Assembly (NCBI GenBank): GCA_030447595.1
Contig: JAUJON010000012.1
Coordinates: 1-39,187 of the forward strand
Direction of reading: 5' to 3'
Length of the DNA: 39,187 nt
Source: Thermosynechococcaceae cyanobacterium YX3bin19
Lineage (GTDB): Bacteria; Cyanobacteriota; Cyanobacteriia; Thermosynechococcales; Thermosynechococcaceae
Shown here: positions 1-8,740 of the stretch, piece by piece
Layout of the letters: each line of letters opens with the position of its first letter
Position numbering within the stretch: the first letter of the stretch is position 1
Program-made: the position numbers and the translations under genes
The notes under the pieces: model-generated
Told to the model about the DNA's origin: nothing
The model's input: only the letters and a program-made list of their open reading frames with translations
Databases searched by the model: none

Positions 1-543
1 AATTTGATGCAAGCGATACTGCATCGCCAGAGACAGTTCGACACCTCCAGCCCCGCCGCCAACGATGCCCAGGCGCAGCAGCTGATCCGGGGCTTGAGCA
101 ACCCGATCAATCAACTGCTGCCATTTCATTAAGAAGTACGCTACGGGTTTGGCTGGAATACTATGTTCTGGGGCTCCTGGGACTGAGTGGGTGGCTGGGG
201 TGCTACCAATATCAATCGACAGCAGATCAAACCTGACATTTGGGTGATTGGCACAGACAACGCGATTATTTTCTAGATCGAGTGCGATCGCCCGGTCAAT
301 CAAAAGCTGCGCTTGGGCAAAGTGAGCCAAGGGGCGCAGGTCAATGTGACACTGTTCAAAGTCATAAAGGCCAGCCACATGCCCCGGCAGCATCCCCGAA
401 TAGGGTGTATAGGTCCCCTCAGTGATTAGCGTCAGGCGGACGCCTGGCATTGGCTTCATGCCAAATATCCTCAAGGCAATGGCATGGGTATGGCCGCCAC
501 CAATCAGGACTAAGTCTTTGACCACGGGATAGGATTGCTGCAT
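1..543 (-). CDS. FAD-dependent oxidoreductase, N-terminal part of SelD-fusion protein (partial)
   Basis: An open frame runs from an ATG at 543 to the window edge, giving 181 residues with no stop. It begins with a Rossmann-type dinucleotide motif, LVLIGGGHTHA, near residue 10 and has a second one, LGIVGGGAGGVEL, near residue 160, the layout of NDH-2-like pyridine nucleotide-disulfide oxidoreductases. The segment TPYSGMLPGHVAGLYDFEQC is typical of the cyanobacterial proteins in which this domain is fused to selenide, water dikinase (SelD). The SelD half would lie outside the window, so the fusion is inferred. The alternative is a stand-alone type II NADH dehydrogenase. It is co-directional with pyrF-pyrE, which ends 113 bases upstream of this start. 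Confidence 0.8.
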   Translation of the reverse strand, partial: MQQSYPVVKDLVLIGGGHTHAIALRIFGMKPMPGVRLTLITEGTYTPYSGMLPGHVAGLYDFEQCHIDLRPLAHFAQAQLLIDRAIALDLENNRVVCANHPNVRFDLLSIDIGSTPATHSVPGAPEHSIPAKPVAYFLMKWQQLIDRVAQAPDQLLRLGIVGGGAGGVELSLAMQYRLHQI

Positions 544-655
544 GCTTTCAACTTAGCAAGATGAAGCGGAAGGAAGTCGGTTGAGCAGCTTGCACTGTCG
601 AAATGTCACCCGCTAGGCACTGCTTGTATCGGGAATCCAGGAAGAATGACTTTCC

Positions 656-2104
656 TCACTCAGTGACTTCTAGAAAAGTTCTAAACTGTGCTTCATCAAT
701 GCGACCGGCTTGGTGAAGGGTTGCAGCAACCTCAGAAATCGTTAAAACGGCATGGGCTTGGTAGCCATAGCTTTTTAGCCTATCTTTAACTCCTTTTTCA
801 TGGTCGATAAAGACCACAATGTCGTGGACCTTTAATCCAGTTGATTTGAGCTTTTCTGCCCCCTCCATCACGCTCTTGCCACTAATGAGAATGTCATCGA
901 CGACGGCGATCGTTTCACCTGGCTTAAAGTGTCCCTCAATCAGCCGCCGGGTGCCGTGGGCTTTGACCTCCTTGCGGGGAAAAATCATGGGACAGTGGAG
1001 GAGCAGTGCTAGCCCAGCAGCAGTGGGTAGTGACCCGTAGGGGATCCCAGCAATCCGATCAAAGTTGAGGTCGTTCAAGATGCTGGCATAGGCATGCAAA
1101 ATTTTATGAAAGATTTGCGGGTTGGAGATAATGGTTCGTAGATCAATGTAGTAGGGGAACGTTGCTCCGGAAGCCTGGACATAATCCCCAAATTTAATAC
1201 AGCCAATGTCGTAGAGCTGCAAAATTAAATCTTGATGAGGTTGCTGGCTGAGGAGACAGATATCCGGCAGCCACACTTCACAGTTAGAGCTGCCCTGGGC
1301 AATCTGCATTCTCGCTTGCCGCATTTCATCCCGCAGCGCTTGAGTTTTCTCTGCCAACTGTTCGCTGCCTAACCAATCTTGGGGGATCGGAATAATTAGA
1401 TCATCACCACTAGTACTAAGCCCGGCAGACAGGATTTTAGCCAGATCGCTGTTCTCTGCCCAGACACTTCGGGCTAAGATCACTCGTTCCGGTGCCGCCG
1501 CCCGCGCCCGTGTCAAAGCCTCTGGCGTTGAGGCTCCTACTTCTAAGCCAAGTTGTTCCGAAGTGCCCCAGGTCCTTGCTACTTGTACCATCTGTAAGTA
1601 AAAAGGAGACTCGGCTGAGGGATAGAACTGCAGGGCGATCGCCGATGGATTTGCAGTATGGCACAACACAAACACAGCTTTACCGGGATAAACCAAAAAC
1701 GGAGCGACCTGGTCCTGCCCAGCGTAGGGACAAAGGGTGACTGCATCCACCTGCCATTGAGTGAAAACAGTTTGAGCAAACACAGTACTGGTGTTGAGGT
1801 CGCTGTGTTTGGCATCCAAGATCACCGGAATATCAGCCGGGATAGCATGGAGAACCTGCAGCAGCAGCTCCAGCCCTGGAGCACCAAAGGCTTCATAAAA
1901 CCCTAATGTGGGTTTGTAGGCACAGACTAGATTTGCTGTTGCCCCAATCACCCAGTGCAGCCAGTCCCGCAACCCATCCGTAAGTTTATTAATACCAGAA
2001 ACGTTATACCGCATAGGCATCATTTCTGGATTGGGATCAAGTCCCACACATAACAAGCTCTGATTACGCTCTACGGCTGCATTTAACTTGTCGGAAAAGT
2101 TCAT
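656..2104 (-). CDS. pyrF-pyrE: Bifunctional orotidine-5'-phosphate decarboxylase / orotate phosphoribosyltransferase
   Basis: This 482-residue protein catalyses the last two steps of UMP synthesis in the cytoplasm. Residues 1-270 are a PyrF barrel of the long bacterial group: CVGLDPNPEMMP near residue 20 and the active-site stretch VILDAKHSDLNT near residue 95, with the D-x-K-x-x-D arrangement kept. Residues 285-482 are the PyrE phosphoribosyltransferase, with the PRPP loop AVVDDILISGKSVMEG near residue 400. The same fusion is known in other cyanobacteria. It is intact, unlike its upstream neighbours. The ATG at 2104 has no strong Shine-Dalgarno sequence. The putative TnpB-type RNA remnant ends 38 bases upstream and points into this gene. 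Confidence 0.93.
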   Translation of the reverse strand: MNFSDKLNAAVERNQSLLCVGLDPNPEMMPMRYNVSGINKLTDGLRDWLHWVIGATANLVCAYKPTLGFYEAFGAPGLELLLQVLHAIPADIPVILDAKHSDLNTSTVFAQTVFTQWQVDAVTLCPYAGQDQVAPFLVYPGKAVFVLCHTANPSAIALQFYPSAESPFYLQMVQVARTWGTSEQLGLEVGASTPEALTRARAAAPERVILARSVWAENSDLAKILSAGLSTSGDDLIIPIPQDWLGSEQLAEKTQALRDEMRQARMQIAQGSSNCEVWLPDICLLSQQPHQDLILQLYDIGCIKFGDYVQASGATFPYYIDLRTIISNPQIFHKILHAYASILNDLNFDRIAGIPYGSLPTAAGLALLLHCPMIFPRKEVKAHGTRRLIEGHFKPGETIAVVDDILISGKSVMEGAEKLKSTGLKVHDIVVFIDHEKGVKDRLKSYGYQAHAVLTISEVAATLHQAGRIDEAQFRTFLEVTE

Positions 2105-2142
2105 GGTGGCTCAAGAACACTCCATATCAAGCGGAGCGGCCC

Positions 2143-2450
2143 GTGAAGTACTCACCGCTCAATCAAAGATTAGAGCGGGAGCTTCCTGTTTCACCAACCA
2201 ATGCCGCTATGCCGAAACATATTGGTCTTACTCAGTCTCCGGAGGTTTTGCTCACTTGTGTGACACTGACTCCCGTAGTACCGAAGTACTACCCAGGCTG
2301 CAACCCCACTTCCTGGGGCGTTTGATTGTTTCCTTCGTCCGGTTCTGGCGGGAGTGTGTGCTTGACTTTCCAGGAGGAGACTCAGATTCCCAGGCTACGA
2401 AGTGACCTCGACTCGTTTCCTTACGCCCTGGCGGGTTGATGACCAACTCT
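2143..2450 (-). mobile_element. Probable 3' remnant of a TnpB-type (IS605/IS607-like) element with its guide-RNA scaffold
   Basis: On the minus strand this stretch carries several perfect hairpins in a row: CCCCA/TGGGG (2304-2318); a 7-bp stem at 2275-2292 whose minus-strand loop is TTCG closed by C-G, the very stable tetraloop; TCAC/GTGA (2252-2263); and, at the 3' end, CCGCTC/GAGCGG (2155-2178), followed by GAGTACTTCAC ending at 2143. The 3' pattern, GGAAGC plus a stem of about 6 bp plus a short loop plus AGTA(C/G)TTCAC, is what I recall from the right ends and omega-RNAs of cyanobacterial TnpB elements. A minus-strand frame at 2252-2446 (64 codons, Gly/Ser/Arg-rich) could be the end of TnpB, but no zinc ribbon or RuvC motif is visible upstream. 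The hairpins are seen directly; the family is inferred. Left boundary uncertain. Confidence 0.45.
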
Positions 2451-2677
2451 ATTTTCAGGTCGGGGGTCCACGTATCCTGACGCTAAACTGCGGATGAGTA
2501 GAACAAATCCTGGTTATAGCGCGGGACTTATAGCCCCCGAACCCCCACAAGTTAACAGAAGTGTAGGATGTCTGGCTGGCAAAAACTACAGAGCCTGTTT
2601 TTGGACTGGAGCTAAACTCTTAGGTGGCTCTCACACTGCTGATATTTTAAATTCCAATGGTTTGTTGCGATCGCGGG
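2451..2677. other. Intergenic stretch, no gene seen
   Basis: Between the transposon-like remnant and the CYTH-like pseudogene I see no conserved coding sequence in any frame. Minus-strand translations were checked for TnpB zinc-ribbon or RuvC motifs and none were found. One GCGATCGC octamer lies at about 2667-2674. Confidence 0.5.
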
Positions 2678-3285
2678 TCAAGTCGACGTAACCAGAGAGA
2701 GCCACTTGGGATAGGCGTAGGAATCTTGAACTTGTAGCTTTAGCCCAGAATAGGTTTGCAGAGGATATGGTGGGCAACAATTTGCAGAACATTCACCAGA
2801 TCGGCGTCCTCACCTTCAAAGGCTTCAAACTCCACCAGGCAGTCCCGGTAACGCTCAATTTTGTCCAGTTCAACACTACAGCCTTGATGAGTAGACTGAG
2901 CGACTGGAACTGCTATGAGAGACTGACTTGGAAAAAACCTGGTACCCGCCGCTGTGACCGGACTTTGGTAACACTAATCCATCGTCCGGTTGCCAGGTCA
3001 GCTGTTGGAATATCAGGAACGGGTTGGCAGGCCCACTTCAGCCACTTTTCTGATTGGCCTGCTAGTTCACCTGACTGCAACACCCTTAGCTCTGCTTCTC
3101 GCCACTTGATTTCTAACTGCCTGCCTAAGTTTCATCCCCAGGTACTCACACTGAGGAATTGCCAGGTAATGGTCGGTACGTTCTCTGGTGGCTCGACCTC
3201 TCCGGGGCAGCGCTGCTGAAACCAATTTTCAACTGCTCCAGGTAATGGACCGCTACAGAACCATCGGTTCCGCAGTTGTTACCAT
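2678..3285 (-). pseudogene. Frameshifted conserved cyanobacterial protein, CYTH-like
   Basis: No single frame covers this gene, but joining minus-strand frames gives a coherent protein of about 200 residues. From the N-terminus the pieces are MVTTAEPMVL; VENWFQQRCPGEVEPPEN; RTDHYLAIPQCEYLGMKLRQ; LEIKWREAELRVLQSGE...KWLKWACQ...WISVTKVRSQRR; GCSVELDKIERY...VEFEAFEGEDADLV; and QVQDSYAYPKWLSLVTST, followed by a stop at 2678. At least five single-base shifts are needed. The LGxKLRQ...LEIKWR pattern recalls CYTH triphosphate-binding proteins, but the N-terminal ExExK signature is not visible, so the family name is tentative. The ATG at 3285 lies 6 bases after the stop of the DUF1997 gene, which suggests an operon. 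Either real decay or uncorrected indels would give this picture. Confidence 0.6.
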
Positions 3286-3291
3286 GATTCG

Positions 3292-4019
3292 TCAAGAGCA
3301 GGACAGAGAAAATTCCCGAGTCACTAAGAGATTTCTTCCTGGAGTGCTGTGGAAGGCAATACCGTGGGAGGTATGAAAATCTTCTTGACCTTAGTAGTCA
3401 GCCGCCGAGAAACTTGCCGGACAATTTGCTCCAACAGACGATCCCCGGTTTGCTGAATCAGCCGCTGGGGGTAACTTGTGAATAAATTTGGGGAACTGGA
3501 TCATCACAACCAGTTCTAAGTGCCATTCCACTTGAGTTAACTCAACTTGCCGGTTTCAGCAGGTGCTGTCACTAACCGCAATTCAGACTGGAAATCGACC
3601 TGGTACGCTTGTGCCTCCTGCCCAGGAACGGGAATGGTCCGGATGCGATAGATTCCCTGGTCTTGGGGCAATAGCTCCAAACCAATACTGGGCTCCACAT
3701 TGTAACCAAAAGCACCAAAGCGACCAATTGCTAAGTCGTAACCTCTTTCACCCAGGAACTTTACCTTCATAGGATGGGCGCAGCGACAAAACCAGCTACG
3801 ATGAGTGTCTAAATACCGGGCAACCGTTTGAGTATCCGCATAGAGCTCCATGCATCCAGTAAAGTGGCTCTGGAACTGGGCGGGAGGCAGGTGCTTTTCA
3901 GTCACCGTATAGTAGCAACCGTCCCTAGCGGAGGCTGATTCTACAGTCTTAAGGTTGTAGGACTTAGATAAGACAGTCGGTTGTCCTGGAGGAAACTCTT
4001 GGGTCATCTGTAATCGCAT
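3292..4019 (-). pseudogene. DUF1997 family protein, frameshifted
   Basis: The first 160 residues are open from the ATG at 4019. They contain FQSHFTGCMELYADTQTVAR, WFCRCAHPMKVKFLGERGYD and FGAFGYNVEPSIGLELLP, which are typical of the cyanobacterial DUF1997 family of unknown function. The frame then stops at 3537, but the family's C-terminus continues in other frames: ELTQVEWHLELVVMIQFPKF, then QRLIQQTGDRLLEQIVRQVS, then QEDFHTSHGIAFHS, ending at a TGA at 3292. Three single-base shifts (near 3540, 3465 and 3385) restore about 240 residues. No transmembrane segment is visible. A second, intact DUF1997 gene lies at 15481. The CYTH-like gene follows after 6 bases. Confidence 0.7.
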
Positions 4020-4430
4020 GGCATGTCGTCCTGCGCGTTCTACTTGCTTGGATCTACGTTCTATTTCACTTAAGATCTATAGATTCCCAACAGAGGTTTG
4101 GTTCTCACCAGTAATCTGACGGATTGACTTACATGTTCGAGCCGACCCAGTTTGGAGGAATCATTTCTGTGACAAGCTACTTAAGTTTATCCACACATCC
4201 ACTAAACGGGTGGGCTTAAACTAAATTCAATCTAAAATTATTTTGAAACTTATCGCCTGCTAGTCAAGTCAAAAATCTATGTCTTACTCGCTAAATTATC
4301 AATATAAGCAGTTTAAGAACATTACTATACTGGCGAGCCTAGCCATCAAGGATATAGAAGTTTCTTTCATCCACTGCGCCAACAGACCCGTTGAGCCTTT
4401 TACTAACCAGCAAGCCTAGAGGAAACCACC
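4020..4430. other. Divergent intergenic region
   Basis: This 411-base gap separates the minus-strand DUF1997 gene from a plus-strand secreted protein, so it should hold promoters for both. It is AT-rich from about 4190 to 4350. A TATACT box at 4326-4331 could be a -10 element for the plus strand, but I found no convincing -35 box at the right distance. No coding sequence, repeat or RNA gene was recognised. Confidence 0.4.
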
Positions 4431-4799
4431 ATGAACATAAAAACAATCGCTACCTGGATTACCCTGAGTGGGTATTGTATCGGAGCAGCCGCCGTTCTGG
4501 TAACTCGACCAGTCTTAGCTCAGTCAGTCGGCCCTCTGCCCGCCCAGGGTTTGCAGCAGCAGGACCCAAACAATTTTGACTTCCTTACAGAGAGCGAACG
4601 CGATAGCAGTGCCTCTCTATTGAATCTGATTAATCAAATTCAACTACTGAACGGCCGGACTGCGGCAGAGTTTGATGCTGAGCAGTCGGAAAGTTTAGAT
4701 GCCGCCGCCGCTAAATTTCGCTCCCAACAGCTTCAGCGAATTCAGCCTCAACTACAACCGAGCTATCCTGTAAAAAATAGCCCGGTTGCACCCCAATAA
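4431..4799 (+). CDS. Small secreted hypothetical protein
   Basis: This 122-residue protein starts at the ATG at 4431, preceded by an AGAGGAA ribosome-binding site. Residues 1-31 form a signal peptide: a basic start, a hydrophobic core GYCIGAAAVLVT and a cleavage-like VLAQS. The mature part is short, polar, rich in Gln and Ala, and has a helical stretch around SASLLNLINQIQLL. I recognise no domain. Export to the periplasm or thylakoid lumen is inferred. gpsA starts one base after its stop, so the two are probably co-transcribed. Confidence 0.7.
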   Translation: MNIKTIATWITLSGYCIGAAAVLVTRPVLAQSVGPLPAQGLQQQDPNNFDFLTESERDSSASLLNLINQIQLLNGRTAAEFDAEQSESLDAAAAKFRSQQLQRIQPQLQPSYPVKNSPVAPQ

Positions 4800-4800
4800 A

Positions 4801-5799
4801 ATGGTGCAGGATCTATTGCCACTGTCCAGTCTAGTTCCTGCAACCGAGCTTGATCATTCTTCGGCGGATCCCAATCCTATATTGTCCAAACAGCACGTTA
4901 GTGTCATTGGTTTAGGTGCTTGGGGCAGTACCTTGGCTCGCCTGGCTGAAAAATGTGGTCATACCGTGACTGGATGGAGCCGCTCTCAGGATAAGCCTCT
5001 AGCAACGGCGGTTGGTCATGCCAGTGTGATTGTCTCCGCCTTACCCATTAAAGGGGTACGAAGGATTGCTGAACAAATTGCTGCATTGCCCTTACCTGCA
5101 GGCACTATTTTAATCAGTGCCACCAAAGGGCTTGAGCTGGGAACCACGATGACAGCCGCAGAAATTTGGCAGGCCGTACTACCCCAGGTGCCGGTTGTAG
5201 TTTTATCTGGGCCAAACTTGTCGGCAGAGATTGCTCAAGGATTACCAGCTGCAACGGTTGTCGGCGGTGATCCCCATCTGACAGCACGAGTGCAGGCCAT
5301 TCTAGGAGGTTCATCCTTTCGGATCTATACCAACTCGGATCGGGCAGGGGTTGAACTCGGTGGGGTTTTAAAAAACGTCATGGCGATCGCCTGTGGCGTT
5401 AGTGATGGCTTAAATTTGGGGGTCAATGCTCGCTCTGCGCTGATTACTCGTGGGTTAGTCGAGATGATTCGCGTTGGCACCCACTGGGGTGGTCAGACTG
5501 CCACTTTTTATGGACTATCAGGTCTAGGCGATCTTTTAGCGACCTGTACGAGCCCTTTGAGCCGAAATTACCAGGTAGGATGGGGCTTGGCCCAGGGCAA
5601 ATCCATTGACCAGGTATTGAATCAAGTTGTCGGAACTCCCGAAGGAGTCAACACCGCTCCTATTCTGGCAGCGTATGCAGCTCACCAGGGCTTAGAGGTT
5701 CCCATCACCCAGGAGATCTGTGCCTTGCTGTCGGGACAGCGGACTCCAGCCCAGGCGATCGCGGGCTTAGTTGACCGGCCCTTTAAACCTGAGCATTAA
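4801..5799 (+). CDS. gpsA: Glycerol-3-phosphate dehydrogenase [NAD(P)+]
   Basis: GpsA reduces dihydroxyacetone phosphate to sn-glycerol-3-phosphate, the backbone for membrane lipids. The 332-residue product has the N-terminal nucleotide fold VSVIGLGAWGSTLARLAEKCG, the loop ISATKGLE, the SGPNLSAEIAQGLPAATVV segment and the catalytic lysine region GVLKNVMAIACG, followed by TFYGLSGLGDLLATC. These are standard family landmarks in order and the length is normal. The frame is open from a TTG at 4786, but that overlaps the upstream gene, so the ATG at 4801 is preferred. It begins one base after the secreted-protein gene, so translational coupling is likely. Confidence 0.95.
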   Translation: MVQDLLPLSSLVPATELDHSSADPNPILSKQHVSVIGLGAWGSTLARLAEKCGHTVTGWSRSQDKPLATAVGHASVIVSALPIKGVRRIAEQIAALPLPAGTILISATKGLELGTTMTAAEIWQAVLPQVPVVVLSGPNLSAEIAQGLPAATVVGGDPHLTARVQAILGGSSFRIYTNSDRAGVELGGVLKNVMAIACGVSDGLNLGVNARSALITRGLVEMIRVGTHWGGQTATFYGLSGLGDLLATCTSPLSRNYQVGWGLAQGKSIDQVLNQVVGTPEGVNTAPILAAYAAHQGLEVPITQEICALLSGQRTPAQAIAGLVDRPFKPEH

Positions 5800-5844
5800 A
5801 GTCCAACGAAGTATATTGTGCAGCCAGTGGAGGAGTGAAGCGCC

Positions 5845-7692
5845 GTGTTCCAGCTTACTGATAGAGTTAGACATCGAGACCTGCAGCAATTGCTTGGGTC
5901 ACCCCTCTTCATGCTTGTACTGAGTCTGGGAGCTGCTGTACCCCAGGGTGCAAATGCTCAGTTTTTGCCTGCTAGTCCAACGACGGCTAAGGCAGCAACT
6001 GATGCTGCGTTTCTGCGTCAGGGCAGCTCAATCCAGCTCAATGGTCGTACTTACCCTGCTGCTTGGGCTCAATGGCAGGACAAAGCAGATTTAACTCAGA
6101 TACATACCGGCATTAGTGATGGGGGGCTGGTTCAAGGCGTTGGCTTAGAGTTGCTCAATACAGCCGAGGTTAGTCGGCAGCCTGTTCAGTGGTTTGTTCC
6201 CCTAGCGCCGCTGAGAACGCGTCTAAGCCCATCGGGACATCGCTACCTGGAGATCAAGGAGTTGGCCCAACGGGCAGGCTGGCGGATGCAAGCAGCAGGT
6301 GATGTTCTGCAGATTGCCTCTCCAAGCACGCAAGTTCAGGCGATTCGCTTGGGTGAGCAACTCTGGGGGACCCGGATTGTTCTAGACCTCGATCGCCCAA
6401 CTTCCTGGCAAGTTACTCGGCTGACAAACAGCAGAGATGCGGTTCAGCCTCGGGAGCTTGTGGTATCTGTGGATGCAGCCACCGATCCCCAATTGCTGCA
6501 GGCTTTGAAAGTTAAGAGAGGTGCGCTGCAATCCCTCCAAGCTACTAGTGCTTCTGGCCGGACTACGCTACAGCTAAAATTTGCTGGCAATCTGCGACCT
6601 CAACTCTCAGCCTTAAGCAATCCCAACCGCTTGTTGATCGACCTGCGACCCGATCCGGTTGCTCAGCGAGACATCCTTTGGGCTAAGGGTTTACGCTGGC
6701 GGGAGCAGGTCATCAATCTGGGAACTGAACGATTCCCCGTTACCTGGTTGACCATAAGTCCCCGCCAACCAAATTTGAAACTTCAACCCATTTGGAGTAA
6801 TGACAAAACGCTTGTGGGAACAGCCCCACTGGCAACCATGGCGCGGCGGTGGCAGGCAGCCGCCGCCATTAACGGTGGTTTTTTTAACCGGGACACTCAA
6901 CTACCCCTGGGGGCAATTCGCCAAAATAGTCGTTGGGTATCCAGTCCCATCCTGAATCGAGGGGCGATCGCCTGGAACGAGGCAGGAGATTTCAAGCTAG
7001 GTCGTCTCACCCTTCAGGAAGCTGTAACGACAGCCAGCGGTCAACGATTGCCCGTGCTGCTCAACAGCGGCTATGTCCAAAAAGGAATCGCTCGCTACAC
7101 TCCGGACTGGGGAGCCACTTACACCCCCCTGACGAGTAACGAAGGATTAGCGGTAGTGCAGAATAACCAAGTGGTCAGGCAGCTATCTGGTGGACCTGCG
7201 GGTAAAACAGCCTTTCCCATCCCTACCAATGGGTACCTACTGGTTAGCCGCAGCGCTAATCCAGCCCTGGCGCTACCCATTGGTACACCTTTGAAATACG
7301 AAATTACAGCCACTCCGGCTGAATTCAACCGCTACCCGCAGGTTCTTGGTGCGGGTCCTGTGTTGCTGCAAAATCGCCAAATTGTGCTAGACACCAAAGC
7401 TGAACAGTTCCGCCCACCCTTCGATCGCCAGCTAGCACCTCGCAGCGCCATCGGTCAAACTGCAGACGGTACAACCCTGGTTGTTGCCGTTCATAATCGA
7501 GTAGGTGGAGCAGGACCTAGCCTCAGGGAAATGGCTCACTTAATGCAGCAGCTAGGGGCTGTAGAAGCCCTAAATCTTGATGGTGGTAGCTCTACAACTC
7601 TTTATCTTGGTGGTCAATTACTAGATCGTCATCCTAATACAGCAGTACGTGTTCACAATGGGATTGGTATTTTCGTCCAGCCTGATCCGTAA
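5845..7692 (+). CDS. Phosphodiester glycosidase (NAGPA) family protein, exported
   Basis: The product is 615 residues from a GTG at 5845, chosen because GGAGG stands just upstream near 5829. A hydrophobic segment at residues 18-38 (PLFMLVLSLGAAVPQGANAQ) looks like a signal peptide. Residues 60-290 form a predicted beta-rich domain with AMIN-like character. The NAGPA domain follows at about 300-612, with AAAINGGFFNRDTQLPLGAI near 340 and ALNLDGGSSTTLYLGGQLL near 580, the two most conserved stretches of the family. The family includes the lysosomal uncovering enzyme; many bacterial members act on envelope glycans. The actual substrate here is unknown. It is co-directional with gpsA, 45 bases downstream. 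Confidence 0.85.
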   Translation: MFQLTDRVRHRDLQQLLGSPLFMLVLSLGAAVPQGANAQFLPASPTTAKAATDAAFLRQGSSIQLNGRTYPAAWAQWQDKADLTQIHTGISDGGLVQGVGLELLNTAEVSRQPVQWFVPLAPLRTRLSPSGHRYLEIKELAQRAGWRMQAAGDVLQIASPSTQVQAIRLGEQLWGTRIVLDLDRPTSWQVTRLTNSRDAVQPRELVVSVDAATDPQLLQALKVKRGALQSLQATSASGRTTLQLKFAGNLRPQLSALSNPNRLLIDLRPDPVAQRDILWAKGLRWREQVINLGTERFPVTWLTISPRQPNLKLQPIWSNDKTLVGTAPLATMARRWQAAAAINGGFFNRDTQLPLGAIRQNSRWVSSPILNRGAIAWNEAGDFKLGRLTLQEAVTTASGQRLPVLLNSGYVQKGIARYTPDWGATYTPLTSNEGLAVVQNNQVVRQLSGGPAGKTAFPIPTNGYLLVSRSANPALALPIGTPLKYEITATPAEFNRYPQVLGAGPVLLQNRQIVLDTKAEQFRPPFDRQLAPRSAIGQTADGTTLVVAVHNRVGGAGPSLREMAHLMQQLGAVEALNLDGGSSTTLYLGGQLLDRHPNTAVRVHNGIGIFVQPDP

Positions 7693-7871
7693 AGCTCAAT
7701 AACTCGACAGACCACCTTGCGACTAGGGAAGCACCTACTCTATACTCACCAAAGTTGATCGGGTGATTTACTTGAAGCAGTGAGGAACACTAAATACCAT
7801 AGATCGTTCAAAAGAGATCGATAGCCAGAAACCTAACCAACCTGTACTCAAGACTCTTAAGGAGACAAACT

Positions 7872-8276
7872 GTGGTTCAATCTCAAGAAATATCCTCAGC
7901 ACTACACCCTTTGGCAACTACCTCCTTTAATGGAGTCGCTGCAACAGAATTGCGTCCTTGGGGTTCATTTACAATTTTGGAAGAAGGACCAGGATATAAA
8001 ATCAAAAGAATTGAGGTTAATCCTGGTCACCGATTGAGCCTGCAAATGCACCATCACCGCAGTGAACACTGGATTGTGATTGCTGGAATTGCTAAAGTTA
8101 CTCGTGGTGAACAGGAACTAATGCTTACCAGCAATGAGTCTACCTATGTGCCACAGTTTACTCGCCACCGGCTGGAAAACCCTGGCTTGATTCCTCTAAT
8201 CTTGATTGAAGTCCAAAATGGTCAGTACCTGGGTGAAGATGATATTCTTCGCTTTGACGATGATTACGCTCGCTAA
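7872..8276 (+). CDS. Cupin protein, mannose-6-phosphate isomerase type II C-terminal-like
   Basis: This 134-residue protein starts at a GTG at 7872, 8 bases after AAGGAG. It is a single cupin barrel: RPWGSFTILEEGPGYKIKRI, then PGHRLSLQMHHHRSEHWIVI carrying the metal-binding histidines, then STYVPQFTRHRLENPG and the closing LGEDDILRFDDDYAR. This matches the C-terminal isomerase domain of bifunctional mannose-1-phosphate guanylyltransferase / phosphomannose isomerase. Stand-alone copies of this domain are common in cyanobacteria and are presumed to make mannose-6-phosphate for GDP-mannose. No guanylyltransferase partner is present in the window. Enzyme activity is inferred. Confidence 0.85.
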   Translation: MVQSQEISSALHPLATTSFNGVAATELRPWGSFTILEEGPGYKIKRIEVNPGHRLSLQMHHHRSEHWIVIAGIAKVTRGEQELMLTSNESTYVPQFTRHRLENPGLIPLILIEVQNGQYLGEDDILRFDDDYAR

Positions 8277-8327
8277 AACGGCTAGTTATCTTTCAAACAA
8301 TCGCAAGGGGCATTTCGGCTAACTTCC

Positions 8328-8663
8328 ATGATCTCTCTGAGCCGTACAGCAGTTGGCGAAGTCAGGCGCTTAAAATTAAAGCAGCAAGCCATCAATATCT
8401 TCCTGCGGCTACAAGTTTTGCCCGGAGGATGTTCTGGCTTGTCTTACCAAGTTAGGTTTGATCAGCAAACGCAACCCAATGATCACACCTATGAATTTCA
8501 TGGAGTGCAGATTGTTGTAGATCCTTATAGCCTAAACTACCTTGATGGTCTAACCCTAGACTACTCAGAAGATTTGATGGGGGGCGCTTTTCGCTTCCAT
8601 AATCCCAATGCAGTCCAGACTTGCGGTTGTGGAAACTCTTTTGCAGTGAGTCTGCAGTCCTGA
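8328..8663 (+). CDS. A-type iron-sulfur carrier protein (IscA/SufA/ErpA family)
   Basis: The 111-residue protein carries the three conserved cysteines of the HesB/IscA fold: Cys35 in PGGCSGLSY and Cys99/Cys101 in TCGCGNSF. These bind Fe or an Fe-S cluster and pass it to apoproteins such as photosystem I and ferredoxin-type targets. Length and spacing are normal. The ATG at 8328 lies 51 bases after the cupin gene. A strong terminator follows 33 bases after the stop, so this is the last gene of the 4.4-8.7 kb plus-strand group. Whether it is the SufA or IscA paralog cannot be told from sequence alone. Confidence 0.9.
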   Translation: MISLSRTAVGEVRRLKLKQQAINIFLRLQVLPGGCSGLSYQVRFDQQTQPNDHTYEFHGVQIVVDPYSLNYLDGLTLDYSEDLMGGAFRFHNPNAVQTCGCGNSFAVSLQS

Positions 8664-8696
8664 CGAGTATTTAGTTGAAAAAATTACACAGTTCAA

Positions 8697-8733
8697 GCCT
8701 AGCCTTTTCTTTAAGGCTAGGCCTAATTTTTGT
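8697..8733 (+). terminator. Rho-independent terminator after the A-type carrier gene
   Basis: A perfect 10-bp stem, GCCTAGCCTT (8697-8706) with AAGGCTAGGC (8713-8722), encloses a 6-base loop and is followed by CTAATTTTT. It separates the A-type carrier gene from the str operon promoter. Confidence 0.85.
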
Positions 8734-8740
8734 TCGAAAA

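Noticed and set aside
2088-2405. A 105-codon plus-strand open frame upstream of pyrF
   Set aside because: It overlaps the pyrF start, has no family resemblance, and its sequence is better explained by the hairpin-rich minus-strand remnant.
2143-2450. HEARO/IscB-associated RNA
   Set aside because: The IscB RNA lies upstream of its gene and no IscB sequence follows; the 3' hairpin and end motif fit a TnpB-type right end better.
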